Source: Lactobacillaceae bacterium (GTDB lineage: Bacteria; Bacillota; Bacilli; Lactobacillales; Lactobacillaceae). From it: a DNA stretch of 32,912 nt. The notes beneath the pieces were generated by a model. It was not told the DNA's origin. It did no database searches and was given only the letters and a program-made list of their open reading frames with translations. Positions within the stretch are counted from its first letter, which is position 1. Every line of letters starts with the position of its first letter. Positions 22,484 to 32,912 of this stretch are shown in pieces. The stretch is from positions 1-32,912 of the forward strand of contig JAITPD010000030.1 in the NCBI GenBank assembly GCA_031289615.1, in the 5' to 3' direction. The position numbers and the translations under genes were made by a program.

Positions 22484-23269
22484 GTGTTTTTTAAGAAACG
22501 AGCACCAAAGAATAATCAAACAATTCAATTAGATTTAAACCGGATTCCACAACATATTGCAATTATTATGGATGGAAATGGGCGCTGGGCCAAGGCCAAA
22601 GGATTACCACGGATTGCTGGGCATCAACGCGGAATGGATGTGGTTAAGACTATTACCATTGCAGCAAGTGATTTAGGCGTAAAGGCGTTGACGTTGTATG
22701 CTTTCTCAACTGAAAATTGGAAGCGCCCTGAAACCGAAGTGAGTTTTCTAATGAAGCTACCTGGTCGTTTTTTTGAAACATTTGTCCCCGAATTGATTGC
22801 TAATAATGTCAAAGTCGAAGTGATGGGTTATATCGATCAGCTTCCTACTGATACGCAAAAAGCAGTTTACGATGCGATTGAACAGACAAAAGACAACACG
22901 GGGATGACTTTGAATTTCGCCCTCAATTATGGTGGCCGGGCAGAAATTGTTTCTGGAGTTCAAAAGATTGCCGAACAAGTCAAGGATGGACAAATTCAGC
23001 CTGCAGACATTGACGATGAAACGATTGCAGAATCGCTGATGACGGCTCCGCTGGGTGAATATCGTGATCCAGAATTGCTTATTAGAACTAGTGGTGAGGA
23101 ACGGATTTCAAACTTCCTTTTGTGGCAATTGGCATACAGCGAGATGGTCTTCTTGCAAAAGCATTGGCCAGAAATGACTGCTGAAGAATTAAAGAAAGTA
23201 ATTGCAATTTATCAAAGTCGCGATCGACGTTTTGGTGGAATTGCTGAAAATAAGAGTGACAAAAAGTAG
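22484..23269 (+). CDS. uppS: Isoprenyl transferase (undecaprenyl diphosphate synthase)
   Basis: A 261-residue cis-prenyltransferase. I place the start at GTG 22484, as GGAG (22472-22475) is 8 bases upstream; the longer frame starts without a ribosome site. Marks are IAIIMDGNGRWAKAKGLPR with the catalytic Asp30, GHQRGMD, TLYAFSTENWKRP, and RTSGEERISNFLLWQLAYSE. It builds the C55 lipid carrier for wall polymers. It opens the uppS-cdsA-rseP-proS-polC block common in Firmicutes, but frr, the usual upstream neighbour, is absent here. cdsA follows after 39 bases. Confidence 0.96.
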   Translation: MFFKKRAPKNNQTIQLDLNRIPQHIAIIMDGNGRWAKAKGLPRIAGHQRGMDVVKTITIAASDLGVKALTLYAFSTENWKRPETEVSFLMKLPGRFFETFVPELIANNVKVEVMGYIDQLPTDTQKAVYDAIEQTKDNTGMTLNFALNYGGRAEIVSGVQKIAEQVKDGQIQPADIDDETIAESLMTAPLGEYRDPELLIRTSGEERISNFLLWQLAYSEMVFLQKHWPEMTAEELKKVIAIYQSRDRRFGGIAENKSDKK

Positions 23270-23308
23270 TCCTGAAAATTCCAAGCAAGGAAAAGGAAAA
23301 TATTAATT

Positions 23309-24109
23309 ATGAAGACGCGAGTTATAACCGCCATTGTGGCATTGATTATCTTTATTCCGACATTATATCTAGGCGGAGTTGTTTTGCAGGCCGTTGCAGC
23401 GATTTTAGCTGTCATTGCCATGAGCGAAGTCGCTTTGATGCGTAAAAAATTATTGGTTTCATTTGAAGCTGTCATCTCAATGTTGGGAGCCGCTTTGATG
23501 ACACTGCCAAATCAAGTTTGGGATACAGTTAACACACAACTACCAATTCCTGTCCACGCTTCGTCATTGCTGTACATTTTTGTGCTGTTAATGTTGTTCC
23601 ACACTGTTGTAACCAAGAACCATTTTAATTTTGAAGACGCTGGTGTGTTTACCTTAGCTATGATGTATATCGGAATGGGCTTTCATTTCTTCGTGGAAGC
23701 ACGTGAAGCTGGCTTGAGCGTGATTTTCTTTGGAATGCTAATCGTGTGGCTGACTGATTCGGGCGCTTATATGATTGGTCGTAAAATTGGAAAGACGCCA
23801 CTGTCACCACGTTTGAGTCCTAAAAAGACCATCGAAGGTTCAGTCGGTGGAACAGTTGTCGCTACGATTTTGATGACGATTTATGTCTACTTTTTTCCAC
23901 AAGCTTATAGTTTACCAATTATGATCTTGATTATTATCATCTTGTCAGTTGCTGGCCAATTCGGTGACTTGATTGAATCTGGGTTAAAGCGTTTCTACAA
24001 AGTTAAGGATTCTGGAACGATTTTGCCAGGTCACGGTGGGATTTTGGACCGTTTTGATTCAATGCTAATCGTCATGCCAATTCTCTTCTTGCTAGGAGGA
24101 TTACATTAA
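23309..24109 (+). CDS. cdsA: Phosphatidate cytidylyltransferase
   Basis: A 266-residue membrane enzyme with seven or eight helices. The CDP-diglyceride synthetase signature spans SPKKTIEGSVGGT to GGILDRFDS, with the conserved DLIESGLKR and KDSGTILPGHGG between. It converts phosphatidic acid and CTP to CDP-diacylglycerol, the precursor of anionic phospholipids. Its stop codon overlaps the rseP start by 1 base. AAGGAAAA lies upstream of the ATG. Confidence 0.96.
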   Translation: MKTRVITAIVALIIFIPTLYLGGVVLQAVAAILAVIAMSEVALMRKKLLVSFEAVISMLGAALMTLPNQVWDTVNTQLPIPVHASSLLYIFVLLMLFHTVVTKNHFNFEDAGVFTLAMMYIGMGFHFFVEAREAGLSVIFFGMLIVWLTDSGAYMIGRKIGKTPLSPRLSPKKTIEGSVGGTVVATILMTIYVYFFPQAYSLPIMILIIIILSVAGQFGDLIESGLKRFYKVKDSGTILPGHGGILDRFDSMLIVMPILFLLGGLH

Positions 24110-25368
24110 TGGTCGGAATTATTGCTTTTATCATTGTTTTTGCAGTGGTCGTGTTCATCCATGAGCTCGGCCATTTTGTCGCTGCTAAAAAATCTGGCGT
24201 GCGGGTTCGTGAATTTGCGATAGGAATGGGTCCCAAGGTTTTTCAGGTTCGTAAAAATGGAACAACGTACACATTGCGCTTGTTGCCGCTTGGTGGTTAT
24301 GTGCGAATGGCTGGCCGGGGTGATTTAGACTCTGCAGAATTACAGCCAGGAATGACAATTGTCGTTGTTCGTGAAAATGATGTTGTGACGCGTTTGAATT
24401 TATCAGAGCAGACTGAACTTGTCGGCGGAATTTCGTTTACGCTTGATAAGGCAGACTTGGTTGATGAGTTGTTTATTCAGGGTTATCTGGAAGACGATGA
24501 AGAAAACCTTGTGAAATGGGCGGTTAGTCCAGATGCGACGATTATTGAGGAAAATGGAACAGAAGTGTTGATTGCACCTCGTTCAACGCATTTGGAATCA
24601 GCCAAAGTTTGGCAACGATTAATCATTAACTTTGCTGGCCCATTCATGAATTTCGTATTGGCAACCATCTTGTTCTTTGGACTCGCCTTTGCTGTGCCAT
24701 CTGTCACAACCACTGTGATCGAACAAGCACAAAAGTCAGCTCCGGCATATTCTGCTGGATTGCGCCATGATGACCAGATTATTAAACTGGATAACAAAAA
24801 AATTAATAACTGGCAATCAATGCAAACGTATATCCAAACAACGCCAGAGCACAGTGTCAAAGTTACTTTTATTCGGGATGGCAAGACTAAAACGATTCCG
24901 GTGAAGATCAAATTGATGTCTGAAAATGGGCAAAAGTATCAAATGATTGGGATTACGCCAAAGCAATCGACGGCATTTAATGAACGAGTTAAATACGGTG
25001 TAAATACAACTGGGCAGGCATTCACACAGATTTTTCATAGTATCAAGGATTTGATTGTGAAGCCTAATTTGAACAAGCTTGGGGGACCCGTTTCAATCTT
25101 TAAGACGACTTCTGACGTGAGTTCGCTGGGGATTTTGGCAATTATCAGCTTCACAGCTTGGTTGTCAGTGAATTTGGGATTAATTAATCTGTTCCCAATT
25201 CCTGCTCTTGATGGTGGGAAAATTGTGCTAAACGTCATTGAAATGATAGTGCGTCGACCAATTCCAGAGAAGGTTGAAAATTATGTAACAATTGTGGGAG
25301 CTGGGATTTTAGTGGTACTAATGGTTGCGGTGACTTGGAACGACATTACAAGGATTTTTCTAAAATGA
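24109..25368 (+). CDS. rseP: Site-2-type intramembrane metalloprotease
   Basis: A 419-residue RseP-family protein. The zinc motif HELGH is at residues 18-22 in the first helix. A PDZ domain lies near residues 205-270 (SAGLRHDDQIIKLDNKKI). The third ligand region is LINLFPIPALDGG near the C-terminus, and a last helix follows. All catalytic residues are present. It cleaves membrane proteins after site-1 cutting, including anti-sigma factors or signal-peptide remnants; the target here is unknown. It is translationally coupled to cdsA. A region of about 100 residues between HELGH and the second helix is acidic, as is common in lactobacilli. Confidence 0.95.
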   Translation: MVGIIAFIIVFAVVVFIHELGHFVAAKKSGVRVREFAIGMGPKVFQVRKNGTTYTLRLLPLGGYVRMAGRGDLDSAELQPGMTIVVVRENDVVTRLNLSEQTELVGGISFTLDKADLVDELFIQGYLEDDEENLVKWAVSPDATIIEENGTEVLIAPRSTHLESAKVWQRLIINFAGPFMNFVLATILFFGLAFAVPSVTTTVIEQAQKSAPAYSAGLRHDDQIIKLDNKKINNWQSMQTYIQTTPEHSVKVTFIRDGKTKTIPVKIKLMSENGQKYQMIGITPKQSTAFNERVKYGVNTTGQAFTQIFHSIKDLIVKPNLNKLGGPVSIFKTTSDVSSLGILAIISFTAWLSVNLGLINLFPIPALDGGKIVLNVIEMIVRRPIPEKVENYVTIVGAGILVVLMVAVTWNDITRIFLK

Positions 25369-25392
25369 TGTAACCGGCTTGCCATATTGCTA

Positions 25393-25401
25393 TGGTAAAA
25401 T
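25393..25401 (+). promoter_or_regulatory. Candidate extended -10 promoter of proS
   Basis: TGGTAAAAT is an extended -10 (TG, one base, TAAAAT at 25396-25401) 46 bases before the proS ATG. No convincing -35 precedes it, and no T-box leader is present. Confidence 0.45.
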
Positions 25402-25440
25402 AAATGAATAATTTTAAGTAGAGCTAAAAAAATAGGATAG

Positions 25441-27168
<1,728 letters not shown>

Positions 27169-27182
27169 ATTTTATTAAAAAT

Positions 27183-27244
27183 GAGGAGGTTGAGACTAAA
27201 TTTTGCTAACCGCTGGGTTTCTTAATTTAGGTCGACCTCTTTAA
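27183..27244 (+). terminator. Large hairpin between proS and the DUF1361 gene
   Basis: GAGGTTGA (27186-27193) pairs with TCGACCTC (27232-27239) and CTAAATT (27196-27202) with AATTTAG (27224-27230), with a small internal loop and AACC/GGTT in the apical loop. The trailing CTTTAATTT is a poor T run, so it may be a leaky terminator or an RNA-processing or regulatory element. Confidence 0.6.
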
Positions 27245-27261
27245 TTTGCGGAGAAGGATTG

Positions 27262-27885
27262 ATGAGAAAAGGCGAAAAGAAATTAATAGTGCTATTGCAT
27301 TTGGCCGTGCTCTTGTTTTGGGCGGTCGTTTTTGCCGTTCCTTCACACTTTGATTTTTTAATCTGGAATGTCTTTTTAGCACTTATTCCACTTGACTTTG
27401 CAATTTTTTATCGTAAAGCAAAGCAGGGAACTAATATCTGGATCCATGGCGCAGCTTTTCTACTTTGGCTTTTCTTTTTTCCAAATGCAATGTACTTGTT
27501 GACGGATTTTAGCCATTTATCGGCGATTGGAACAGGATTAGCAAATACTGCACAATACCTCAACTATGGCTTCTTGTTTATGGGCCTAATGTTTGGAATG
27601 CTGATTGGGCTTTCAAGTTTGGAAATGATTGTTGAGACAGTGCAAGTTAAATCGCGACAACGTTTATTAATTTTTTATACTGCCATTGCATTTTTGTCCG
27701 CGCTAGCAATTTATTTAGGACGATTTGCACGAATTAATTCATGGGATATTTTCACCAATCCACAATTGATTGTTTCGCAGTTATTCACGTTGATTAGTTG
27801 GGATATGTTTGTTTTTATTGTTATTTTTGGACTGATTCAGTTGATGATTTTTATCATTTATCACCTGATTTGGAAAAATCATTAA
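27262..27885 (+). CDS. DUF1361 membrane protein
   Basis: A 207-residue protein with six or seven helices. The marks of DUF1361 are FFPNAMYLLTDFSHL and the loop YLGRFARINSWDIF. The function of the family is not known. I use the ATG at 27262, with GGAG 8 bases before it, over the TTG one codon earlier. The gene interrupts the usual direct proS-polC neighbourhood and ends 16 bases before polC, so both probably share a transcript. Confidence 0.9.
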   Translation: MRKGEKKLIVLLHLAVLLFWAVVFAVPSHFDFLIWNVFLALIPLDFAIFYRKAKQGTNIWIHGAAFLLWLFFFPNAMYLLTDFSHLSAIGTGLANTAQYLNYGFLFMGLMFGMLIGLSSLEMIVETVQVKSRQRLLIFYTAIAFLSALAIYLGRFARINSWDIFTNPQLIVSQLFTLISWDMFVFIVIFGLIQLMIFIIYHLIWKNH

Positions 27886-27901
27886 AAGAGAGGGGCCACA
27901 G

Positions 27902-30900
27902 ATGAGTTTGTTACCAGAAGAACAATTTAAAGTATTAGCTCAGCAATTGGAATTAAGCGAAATTCCAGCTGGTTTTAGTGATGCAAAATTAGAAAAATTA
28001 GTAGTGCACGAAACTTCAAAAGTTTGGGAATTTAATATCGGTTTAGCAAAGTTGCCAGATGTGCATGAAGTTGCAGGATTCGTTCAGCGGTTAATGACTA
28101 GTTTCCAATCAATTGCAACAACCGATTTTCGCTTTACGTTGGAACAGCAACCGACCTTAGAACAAATTGACGCTTTTTGGACGTGGGTTTTGCAACAGCA
28201 TCAAAATGAATCAGGAGCATTCAGACCAGCGTTTTCAAATACAATTACAGAGTTAGACGATGCGCAGATCACTTTAAAGTTTGATTCAGAGACATGGGCA
28301 AGTTATGCGCAAAATACTGGAATGGCACTGATTGAAGCGACTTATGCAAAGCTTGGCGTTACTAATCAAATTCCTTTTAAGATTCTTGTTGATGAACAAT
28401 TAGCACGGGATTCAATGGCGCAATTGCTTGAAAAAAGAGCTGAAGAAGAACGGGTCTTAGCTAAACATGCGCAAGAAAATATGGCAAGTCAACATGCTGC
28501 TTCGATTGAGCGTCAAAAAGAGTCTGAAAAGATTGAGGATGCTCAAAAGTCACGCGTTCGTTCAAAGGTGACTGATAAAGCGATTGGTAAGGGAATTCCA
28601 AGTGGCGTGATTGTGACAAAGATGGGCGATGCCAACATGGAAGCCGACCTTGTCACGTTTGAAGGATATGTCTTTGATAGTGAGATTCGTGAGCTTAAAA
28701 ATGGTCGGAAGCTGGCGATTCTCAAGATGTCAGACTATACAGATTCGTTTATCCTCAAGAAGTTTTTGAATCAAGAAGCCGAAGAACCTTGGCTAGCTGA
28801 TTTAAAGAACGGTGGTTGGTATCGTGTTCGTGGAAATATTCGCGAAGACGCTTTTAGTCATGACTTGACGATGATGTTCCGCGATATTGAAGTGATTCCT
28901 GGAAAAAAGGCGCGCAAGGATAGCTATACTGGTGATGAAAAACGGGTTGATTTGCAAGTGCATTCAATTATGTCGACGATGGATGCAACTAGTTCAATTG
29001 GCGAATACGTAAATACTGCAGCTAACTGGGGAATGCACGCATTAGCAATTACTGATACTGCTGGAGCACAGTCATTTCCAGAGGCATCAGGAGCTGCTGC
29101 GAAAATTAACGGCAAAATTAAGGACCGCGTCATCAAGCAATTCGCAAAAAATCAAGGCGTAGATGTTGATGACGAGGGAGCACTAAAGACTTTTCAAAAG
29201 GAAAATGTCACTGAAATTCAAGCATACGTCGATGAAAATGCGCAATTCTTCAAGATGATTTATGGAGTTGAGATCAACTTGGTGGAAGACGGAACGTTGT
29301 TTGCTTTGAACACGGACGATGAAAATTTGGATGACGCAGAATATGTTGTTTTTGACGTGGAAACAACAGGGCTGTCACCGCGTTATGACAAAGTGATCCA
29401 ACTATCAGCAGTTAAGATGCAAAAAGGGAATGTTCTGGCAGAGTTTGACGAGTACATTAACCCCAGCGAGCCATTGAGCCCAATTATCATGGAAATTACG
29501 CACATTACGGACAACGACTTGCAAAACGCCCGCACTGAGCAAGAAGTCTTTGCAGAATTCCGTAAGTTTTTTGGTGATGCAATTTTGGTCGGGCATAACG
29601 TTATAGATTTTGACGTTCCGATGGTCAATGAAGCCTTTAAGCGTTCAGGAATGCCAGAGTTAACCAATGCTGTCATTGACACCTTACCATTGGCACGCTT
29701 TTTGCATCCTGAAATGCGCAGGTTCACATTGAGTACGTTGTCAAAGAAGTTGGGAATCCCATTGGAACACGCCCACAATGCCATTTATGATGCGACTGCA
29801 ACTGGGCATGTTAGTCGAAAACTTTTGCAAGACGCCCGTGAACGTTATGGAGTTGAAACGACTAATCAATTGAATGAACACACGCATGATGGAGAACCTT
29901 GGCGCCATGAGCGGCCTAAGAAGGCGACTGTATTAGTGAAAAATCAAACCGGTGTTAAAAATTTGTACAAGTTGATTTCTGACTCAAACGTTAAATTCCT
30001 TGATCGGGTACCTCGGACTCCACGTTCTTTGCTTGAAAAATATCGCGAAGGGCTTTTAGTCGGGACCGGTGATGCTAGTGGTGAGTTCTTTGAAACCCTT
30101 GAACGTAAGGGGAAAGAACCGGCAAAAAAGCTTGCTGAATATTATGATTATATTGAAATTCAGCCAACGCCAAATTATTCACAAGAATTACAACGTGAAA
30201 TGATTAAGGGTGAAGAGCGTTTGCATGAAATTTTGAATGATGCCGTGGCAATTGGGCATGAACTGGATAAGCCTGTTGTTGTGAGTGGGGATGCGCATTA
30301 TCTGGATCCTGAAGATGCAATTTATCGCAAGATTTTGATTAACTCTCAGGGTGGCGCTAACATGATGAACCGTTATGAATTGCCAGAGGTTCATTTCCGC
30401 ACGACGCAGGAATTGTTGGATGATTTTGCGTTTATGGGCAGTGATGTCGCAAAAGAAGTGGTCGTGCATAATACCAACTTGGTGGCAGATCAAATCGATC
30501 CTGTTGAGGCGATTAAGAGCGGGAATTATCCGCCAAACATGCCAACAGCTGAGCAAGAAATTCGTGATAAGACCTATGAGACAGCTTATGCAATGTATGG
30601 TAAGCCGTTGCCGCTCCAAATCGAAGCCCGGATTGAACGTGAGCTAGCTTCAATCATTGGAAATGGTTTTGCCGTGATTTACTTGGTGGCACAACGGTTG
30701 GTGGCTAAGTCAAATAAAGATGGTTATTTGGTTGGGTCACGTGGTTCAGTCGGTTCGTCGTTGGTGGCGCTTTTGGCTGGGATCACCGAAGTTAACGCGT
30801 TGGCTCCGCACTATTACAGTGAGGCTGGTGATTATATAGAGTTTGTAGATCCACGAATTTATGGATCAGGATATTCAATTCCAATGAAGAATTCGCCAAT

Positions 30901-32476
30901 TGATGGCACGCCTCTGATTGGGGATGGACACAACATTCCGTTTGAAACGTTCCTAGGGTTCAAGGGGAATAAGGTTCCCGATATTGATTTGAATTTCTCA
31001 GGTGATTATCAACCTTATGCGCATAATTATATGAAATCGTTGTTTGGTGAAAATAACGTTTTCCGGGCTGGAACAATTGCGACAGTGGCTGATAAGACTG
31101 CGTTTGGTTATGTGAAGGGTTATGAACGTGATCTAAACGAAGCAGTTCGCAAGCAAAAGCAAAAGGATCTTGGAATTCAAAATCTTGAAGATGTGCACTT
31201 GGCAGAAGATGAAGTGATTACATTTAAAACGGCTGAAATAGAACGGTTGGCTGCCGGAGCAACTGGTGTCAAACGTACGACCGGTCAGCACCCGGCTGGG
31301 ATTTTGATTGTGCCAGACGATATGGAAATTTATGACTTTACGCCAATTCAATTTCCAGCTGATGATGTGAAGGCCAAGTGGAAAACAACCCACTTTGATT
31401 TTCATTCGATTCACGACAATATTTTGAAAATGGATATTTTGGGACATGATGATCCGACAATGATTCGCGCGCTTCAAGATATGTCTGGTATTGATCCTAA
31501 GACGATTCCGATGAACGATGAAGGGGTGATGAGCCTATTCCAGTCGCCAGATGTACTGGGAGTTAAAGCGGATAATATTTTCTCAAAGACTGGGACGCTT
31601 GGTGTGCCAGAGTTTGGGACGGCGTTTGTCCGTGGGATGTTACAAGAAACTAACCCAAAGAGTTACGCGGACCTCCTTCAAATTTCTGGTCTGTCGCACG
31701 GAACGGATGTGTGGCGTGGAAATGCAGATGAGTTGATTTCACGCGGACTTGCTGACATTTCAACTGTGATTGGAACCCGTGATAAGATTATGACCGACTT
31801 GATCAACGAAGGGGTTAATCCAGAATCGGCCTTCCAGATTATGGAAAAGGTTCGAAAAGGTAAGGGTGTTTCGGATGCGTACCAGGTTGAGCTTCGAGCT
31901 GCTGGGGTTCAAGAGTGGTATATCGATTCGCTCAAGAAGATTCAGTATATGTTCCCACTTGCTCATGCGGCGGCCTATGTCTTGATGGCGTTGCGGATTG
32001 CATATTTTAAGGTGTATTTTCCAACTCTGTACTATGCTGCATATTTCTCAGTTCGAGCAAGTAATTTTGATATTGTAACAATGGCTCGTGGTGGGCAGGC
32101 TTTGAAGGGCCGGATTCAAGATATTCATGGTCAAGGACTGGATGCGTCTGCCAAAGAACGCGACTTGGTGACCGTTTTGGAAATTGCTAACGAAGCGACA
32201 GAACGTGGAATTAATTTTGGGATGGTAGATTTGTATAAGTCTGATTCTGAGCAATGGGTCATTGATGGAGATAGGTTGCTAGCTCCATTTAACGCAGTTC
32301 CTAGTTTGGGCGATAACGTTGCAAAGAAGATTATTGCAGCCCGTGCAGAAGGCGAGTTTCTGTCTAAAGAGGATCTTGCTAAGCGTGGGGGTGTCTCACA
32401 GACATTGATGCAGTTCTTTGAGGATAACGGTGTCGTAGAAGGTATGTCAGATGAAAATCAAATGGCACTCTTCTAG
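27902..32476 (+). CDS. polC: DNA polymerase III alpha subunit, PolC type
   Basis: The protein has 1524 residues, longer than the roughly 1440 usual in Bacillus. In order: N-terminal domain, a charged helix (about 175-225), an OB fold (about 250-330), a split PHP domain, a DEDDh exonuclease inserted in PHP, the polymerase core, and a C-terminal clamp motif QMALF. The exonuclease is intact (D485, E487, H565, D571, H625, D630), as are the polymerase acids (D1027, D1029, D1178). The PHP metal ligands are altered: QVH at 352-354 where HLH is usual, DT at 385-386 for DH, and Q754 for His. The zinc knuckle near 971-1005 has no cysteine. Insertions lie at about 393-440 and 1082-1108. AGAGGGGC-type ribosome site precedes the ATG. 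It is the leading replicase with proofreading. Confidence 0.97.
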   Translation: MSLLPEEQFKVLAQQLELSEIPAGFSDAKLEKLVVHETSKVWEFNIGLAKLPDVHEVAGFVQRLMTSFQSIATTDFRFTLEQQPTLEQIDAFWTWVLQQHQNESGAFRPAFSNTITELDDAQITLKFDSETWASYAQNTGMALIEATYAKLGVTNQIPFKILVDEQLARDSMAQLLEKRAEEERVLAKHAQENMASQHAASIERQKESEKIEDAQKSRVRSKVTDKAIGKGIPSGVIVTKMGDANMEADLVTFEGYVFDSEIRELKNGRKLAILKMSDYTDSFILKKFLNQEAEEPWLADLKNGGWYRVRGNIREDAFSHDLTMMFRDIEVIPGKKARKDSYTGDEKRVDLQVHSIMSTMDATSSIGEYVNTAANWGMHALAITDTAGAQSFPEASGAAAKINGKIKDRVIKQFAKNQGVDVDDEGALKTFQKENVTEIQAYVDENAQFFKMIYGVEINLVEDGTLFALNTDDENLDDAEYVVFDVETTGLSPRYDKVIQLSAVKMQKGNVLAEFDEYINPSEPLSPIIMEITHITDNDLQNARTEQEVFAEFRKFFGDAILVGHNVIDFDVPMVNEAFKRSGMPELTNAVIDTLPLARFLHPEMRRFTLSTLSKKLGIPLEHAHNAIYDATATGHVSRKLLQDARERYGVETTNQLNEHTHDGEPWRHERPKKATVLVKNQTGVKNLYKLISDSNVKFLDRVPRTPRSLLEKYREGLLVGTGDASGEFFETLERKGKEPAKKLAEYYDYIEIQPTPNYSQELQREMIKGEERLHEILNDAVAIGHELDKPVVVSGDAHYLDPEDAIYRKILINSQGGANMMNRYELPEVHFRTTQELLDDFAFMGSDVAKEVVVHNTNLVADQIDPVEAIKSGNYPPNMPTAEQEIRDKTYETAYAMYGKPLPLQIEARIERELASIIGNGFAVIYLVAQRLVAKSNKDGYLVGSRGSVGSSLVALLAGITEVNALAPHYYSEAGDYIEFVDPRIYGSGYSIPMKNSPIDGTPLIGDGHNIPFETFLGFKGNKVPDIDLNFSGDYQPYAHNYMKSLFGENNVFRAGTIATVADKTAFGYVKGYERDLNEAVRKQKQKDLGIQNLEDVHLAEDEVITFKTAEIERLAAGATGVKRTTGQHPAGILIVPDDMEIYDFTPIQFPADDVKAKWKTTHFDFHSIHDNILKMDILGHDDPTMIRALQDMSGIDPKTIPMNDEGVMSLFQSPDVLGVKADNIFSKTGTLGVPEFGTAFVRGMLQETNPKSYADLLQISGLSHGTDVWRGNADELISRGLADISTVIGTRDKIMTDLINEGVNPESAFQIMEKVRKGKGVSDAYQVELRAAGVQEWYIDSLKKIQYMFPLAHAAAYVLMALRIAYFKVYFPTLYYAAYFSVRASNFDIVTMARGGQALKGRIQDIHGQGLDASAKERDLVTVLEIANEATERGINFGMVDLYKSDSEQWVIDGDRLLAPFNAVPSLGDNVAKKIIAARAEGEFLSKEDLAKRGGVSQTLMQFFEDNGVVEGMSDENQMALF

Positions 32477-32489
32477 ATATAGAAATTAA

Positions 32490-32518
32490 AAGGCGATTGT
32501 GGCGAGCAATCGTTTTTT
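32490..32518 (+). terminator. Terminator of polC
   Basis: CGATTG (32494-32499) pairs with CAATCG (32507-32512), followed by six T. Confidence 0.9.
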
Positions 32519-32635
32519 ATTGTGCATTACAACCTATCACAATGTTATTGTCAAAAAGTAAGTTAGCGTATTTTAGCGGGTTAAGCCAGATGTGAAATAA
32601 CGGAATGTTCGGTAATTTTCAATAGAACTTAGCAG

Positions 32636-32664
32636 TTGACGAACGTTCAAGAATGAGTTATATT
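32636..32664 (+). promoter_or_regulatory. rRNA operon promoter P1
   Basis: TTGACG (32636-32641), 17 bases, TATATT (32659-32664). Confidence 0.8.
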
Positions 32665-32731
32665 TAATAAGTCGAATTCAAGCAAACAACTATAGAAATC
32701 AGTAATTAAAAATTCATATTGAAAATTAGTG

Positions 32732-32760
32732 TTGACTTTGGTTCTGTAACTTGGTAAGAT
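32732..32760 (+). promoter_or_regulatory. rRNA operon promoter P2
   Basis: TTGACT (32732-32737), 17 bases, TAAGAT (32755-32760). An A/T-rich stretch directly upstream (32695-32730) could act as an UP element. It lies 96 bases after P1. Confidence 0.85.
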
Positions 32761-32767
32761 ATAAAAG

Positions 32768-32912
32768 TTGTCGAATAAGGCGACAAGTAGAACATTGAAA
32801 ACTAAATAACGTTTCGATGAAACAAATGTGCAGGTGTGTCACAAATGAAGCAATTCATTTGGATGATACAAACATTTGCGAAGTCAATTTCGCTAGTAAA
32901 TTCGTTTAACAA
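32768..32912 (+). other. 16S rRNA leader with antitermination and processing elements
   Basis: TTGTCG/CGACAA (32768-32773 with 32781-32786) forms a first hairpin. A boxA-like GAACATTGAAAAC follows at 32790-32802. A larger fold is made by CAAATGT/ACATTTG (32823-32829 with 32872-32878), with an inner CAAATG/CATTTG. Such elements serve rRNA antitermination and RNase III processing. The 16S gene itself is not in the window and should begin shortly after its right edge; this is inference from the tandem promoters and boxA-like site. Confidence 0.75.

Overview
The window looks like chromosome of a low-to-moderate GC Gram-positive lactic acid bacterium of the Leuconostoc/Weissella branch of the Lactobacillales; Weissella is my best guess. 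The reasons are a PolC-type replicase, a uppS-cdsA-rseP-proS-polC block, a non-zinc rpsD with its own structured leader, purine salvage genes next to purA, AGGAGG-type ribosome sites with many extended -10 promoters, and an rRNA leader at the right edge. I saw no integrase, transposase, CRISPR array or phage gene.

Layout. 1-257: gene-free, with hairpins and a strong rightward terminator. 366-2731: three overlapping genes of unknown function; the third resembles a dimeric dUTPase that has lost its metal-binding acids. 2769-3680: leftward EamA exporter. 3808-5121: a preQ1 riboswitch, queT and a short-chain dehydrogenase 20 bases behind it. 5185-7193: leftward ABC exporter (ATPase, permease) followed by a small secreted protein, possibly a lactococcin-972-like peptide. 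7194-9141: a CcpA-type control region and a secreted lipase. 9212-9283: a lone, atypical tRNA-Arg(UCU). 9586-11935: a thiamine-dependent 2-keto acid decarboxylase behind two long inverted repeats, then an XRE-type protein whose mRNA seems to be leaderless. 12057-12914: ispE. 12978-14928: nagA and its GntR-family regulator, with a dre-type operator in front of nagA. 14929-15870: rpsD with a leader of the S4-autoregulated kind. 16013-20107: MgtC-like protein, then the divergent pair purine permease / purA-hpt around a PurBox-like site. 20172-22403: a membrane protein, a GtrA protein and a HAD phosphatase. 22484-32476: uppS, cdsA, rseP, proS, a DUF1361 membrane protein and polC. 32520-32912: two promoters and the leader of an rRNA operon whose 16S gene lies beyond the right edge.

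How the parts work together. uppS supplies the lipid carrier for wall synthesis, cdsA makes CDP-diacylglycerol, rseP is an intramembrane protease, and proS and polC serve translation and replication. The purine permease, PurA and Hpt form a salvage and interconversion group. NagA with its regulator handles amino-sugar phosphate.

The most unusual observations are: a 33-base sequence (31 of 33 identical) present in inverse orientation at 129-161 and 14950-14982; the unknown three-gene operon; a PolC whose PHP metal ligands and zinc-knuckle cysteines are replaced; a leaderless regulator promoter set in the preceding gene's terminator; and the small secreted peptide next to an ABC exporter. Starts were moved from the longest reading frame where a better ribosome site supports it. 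All functions come from reading motifs; no database search was run.
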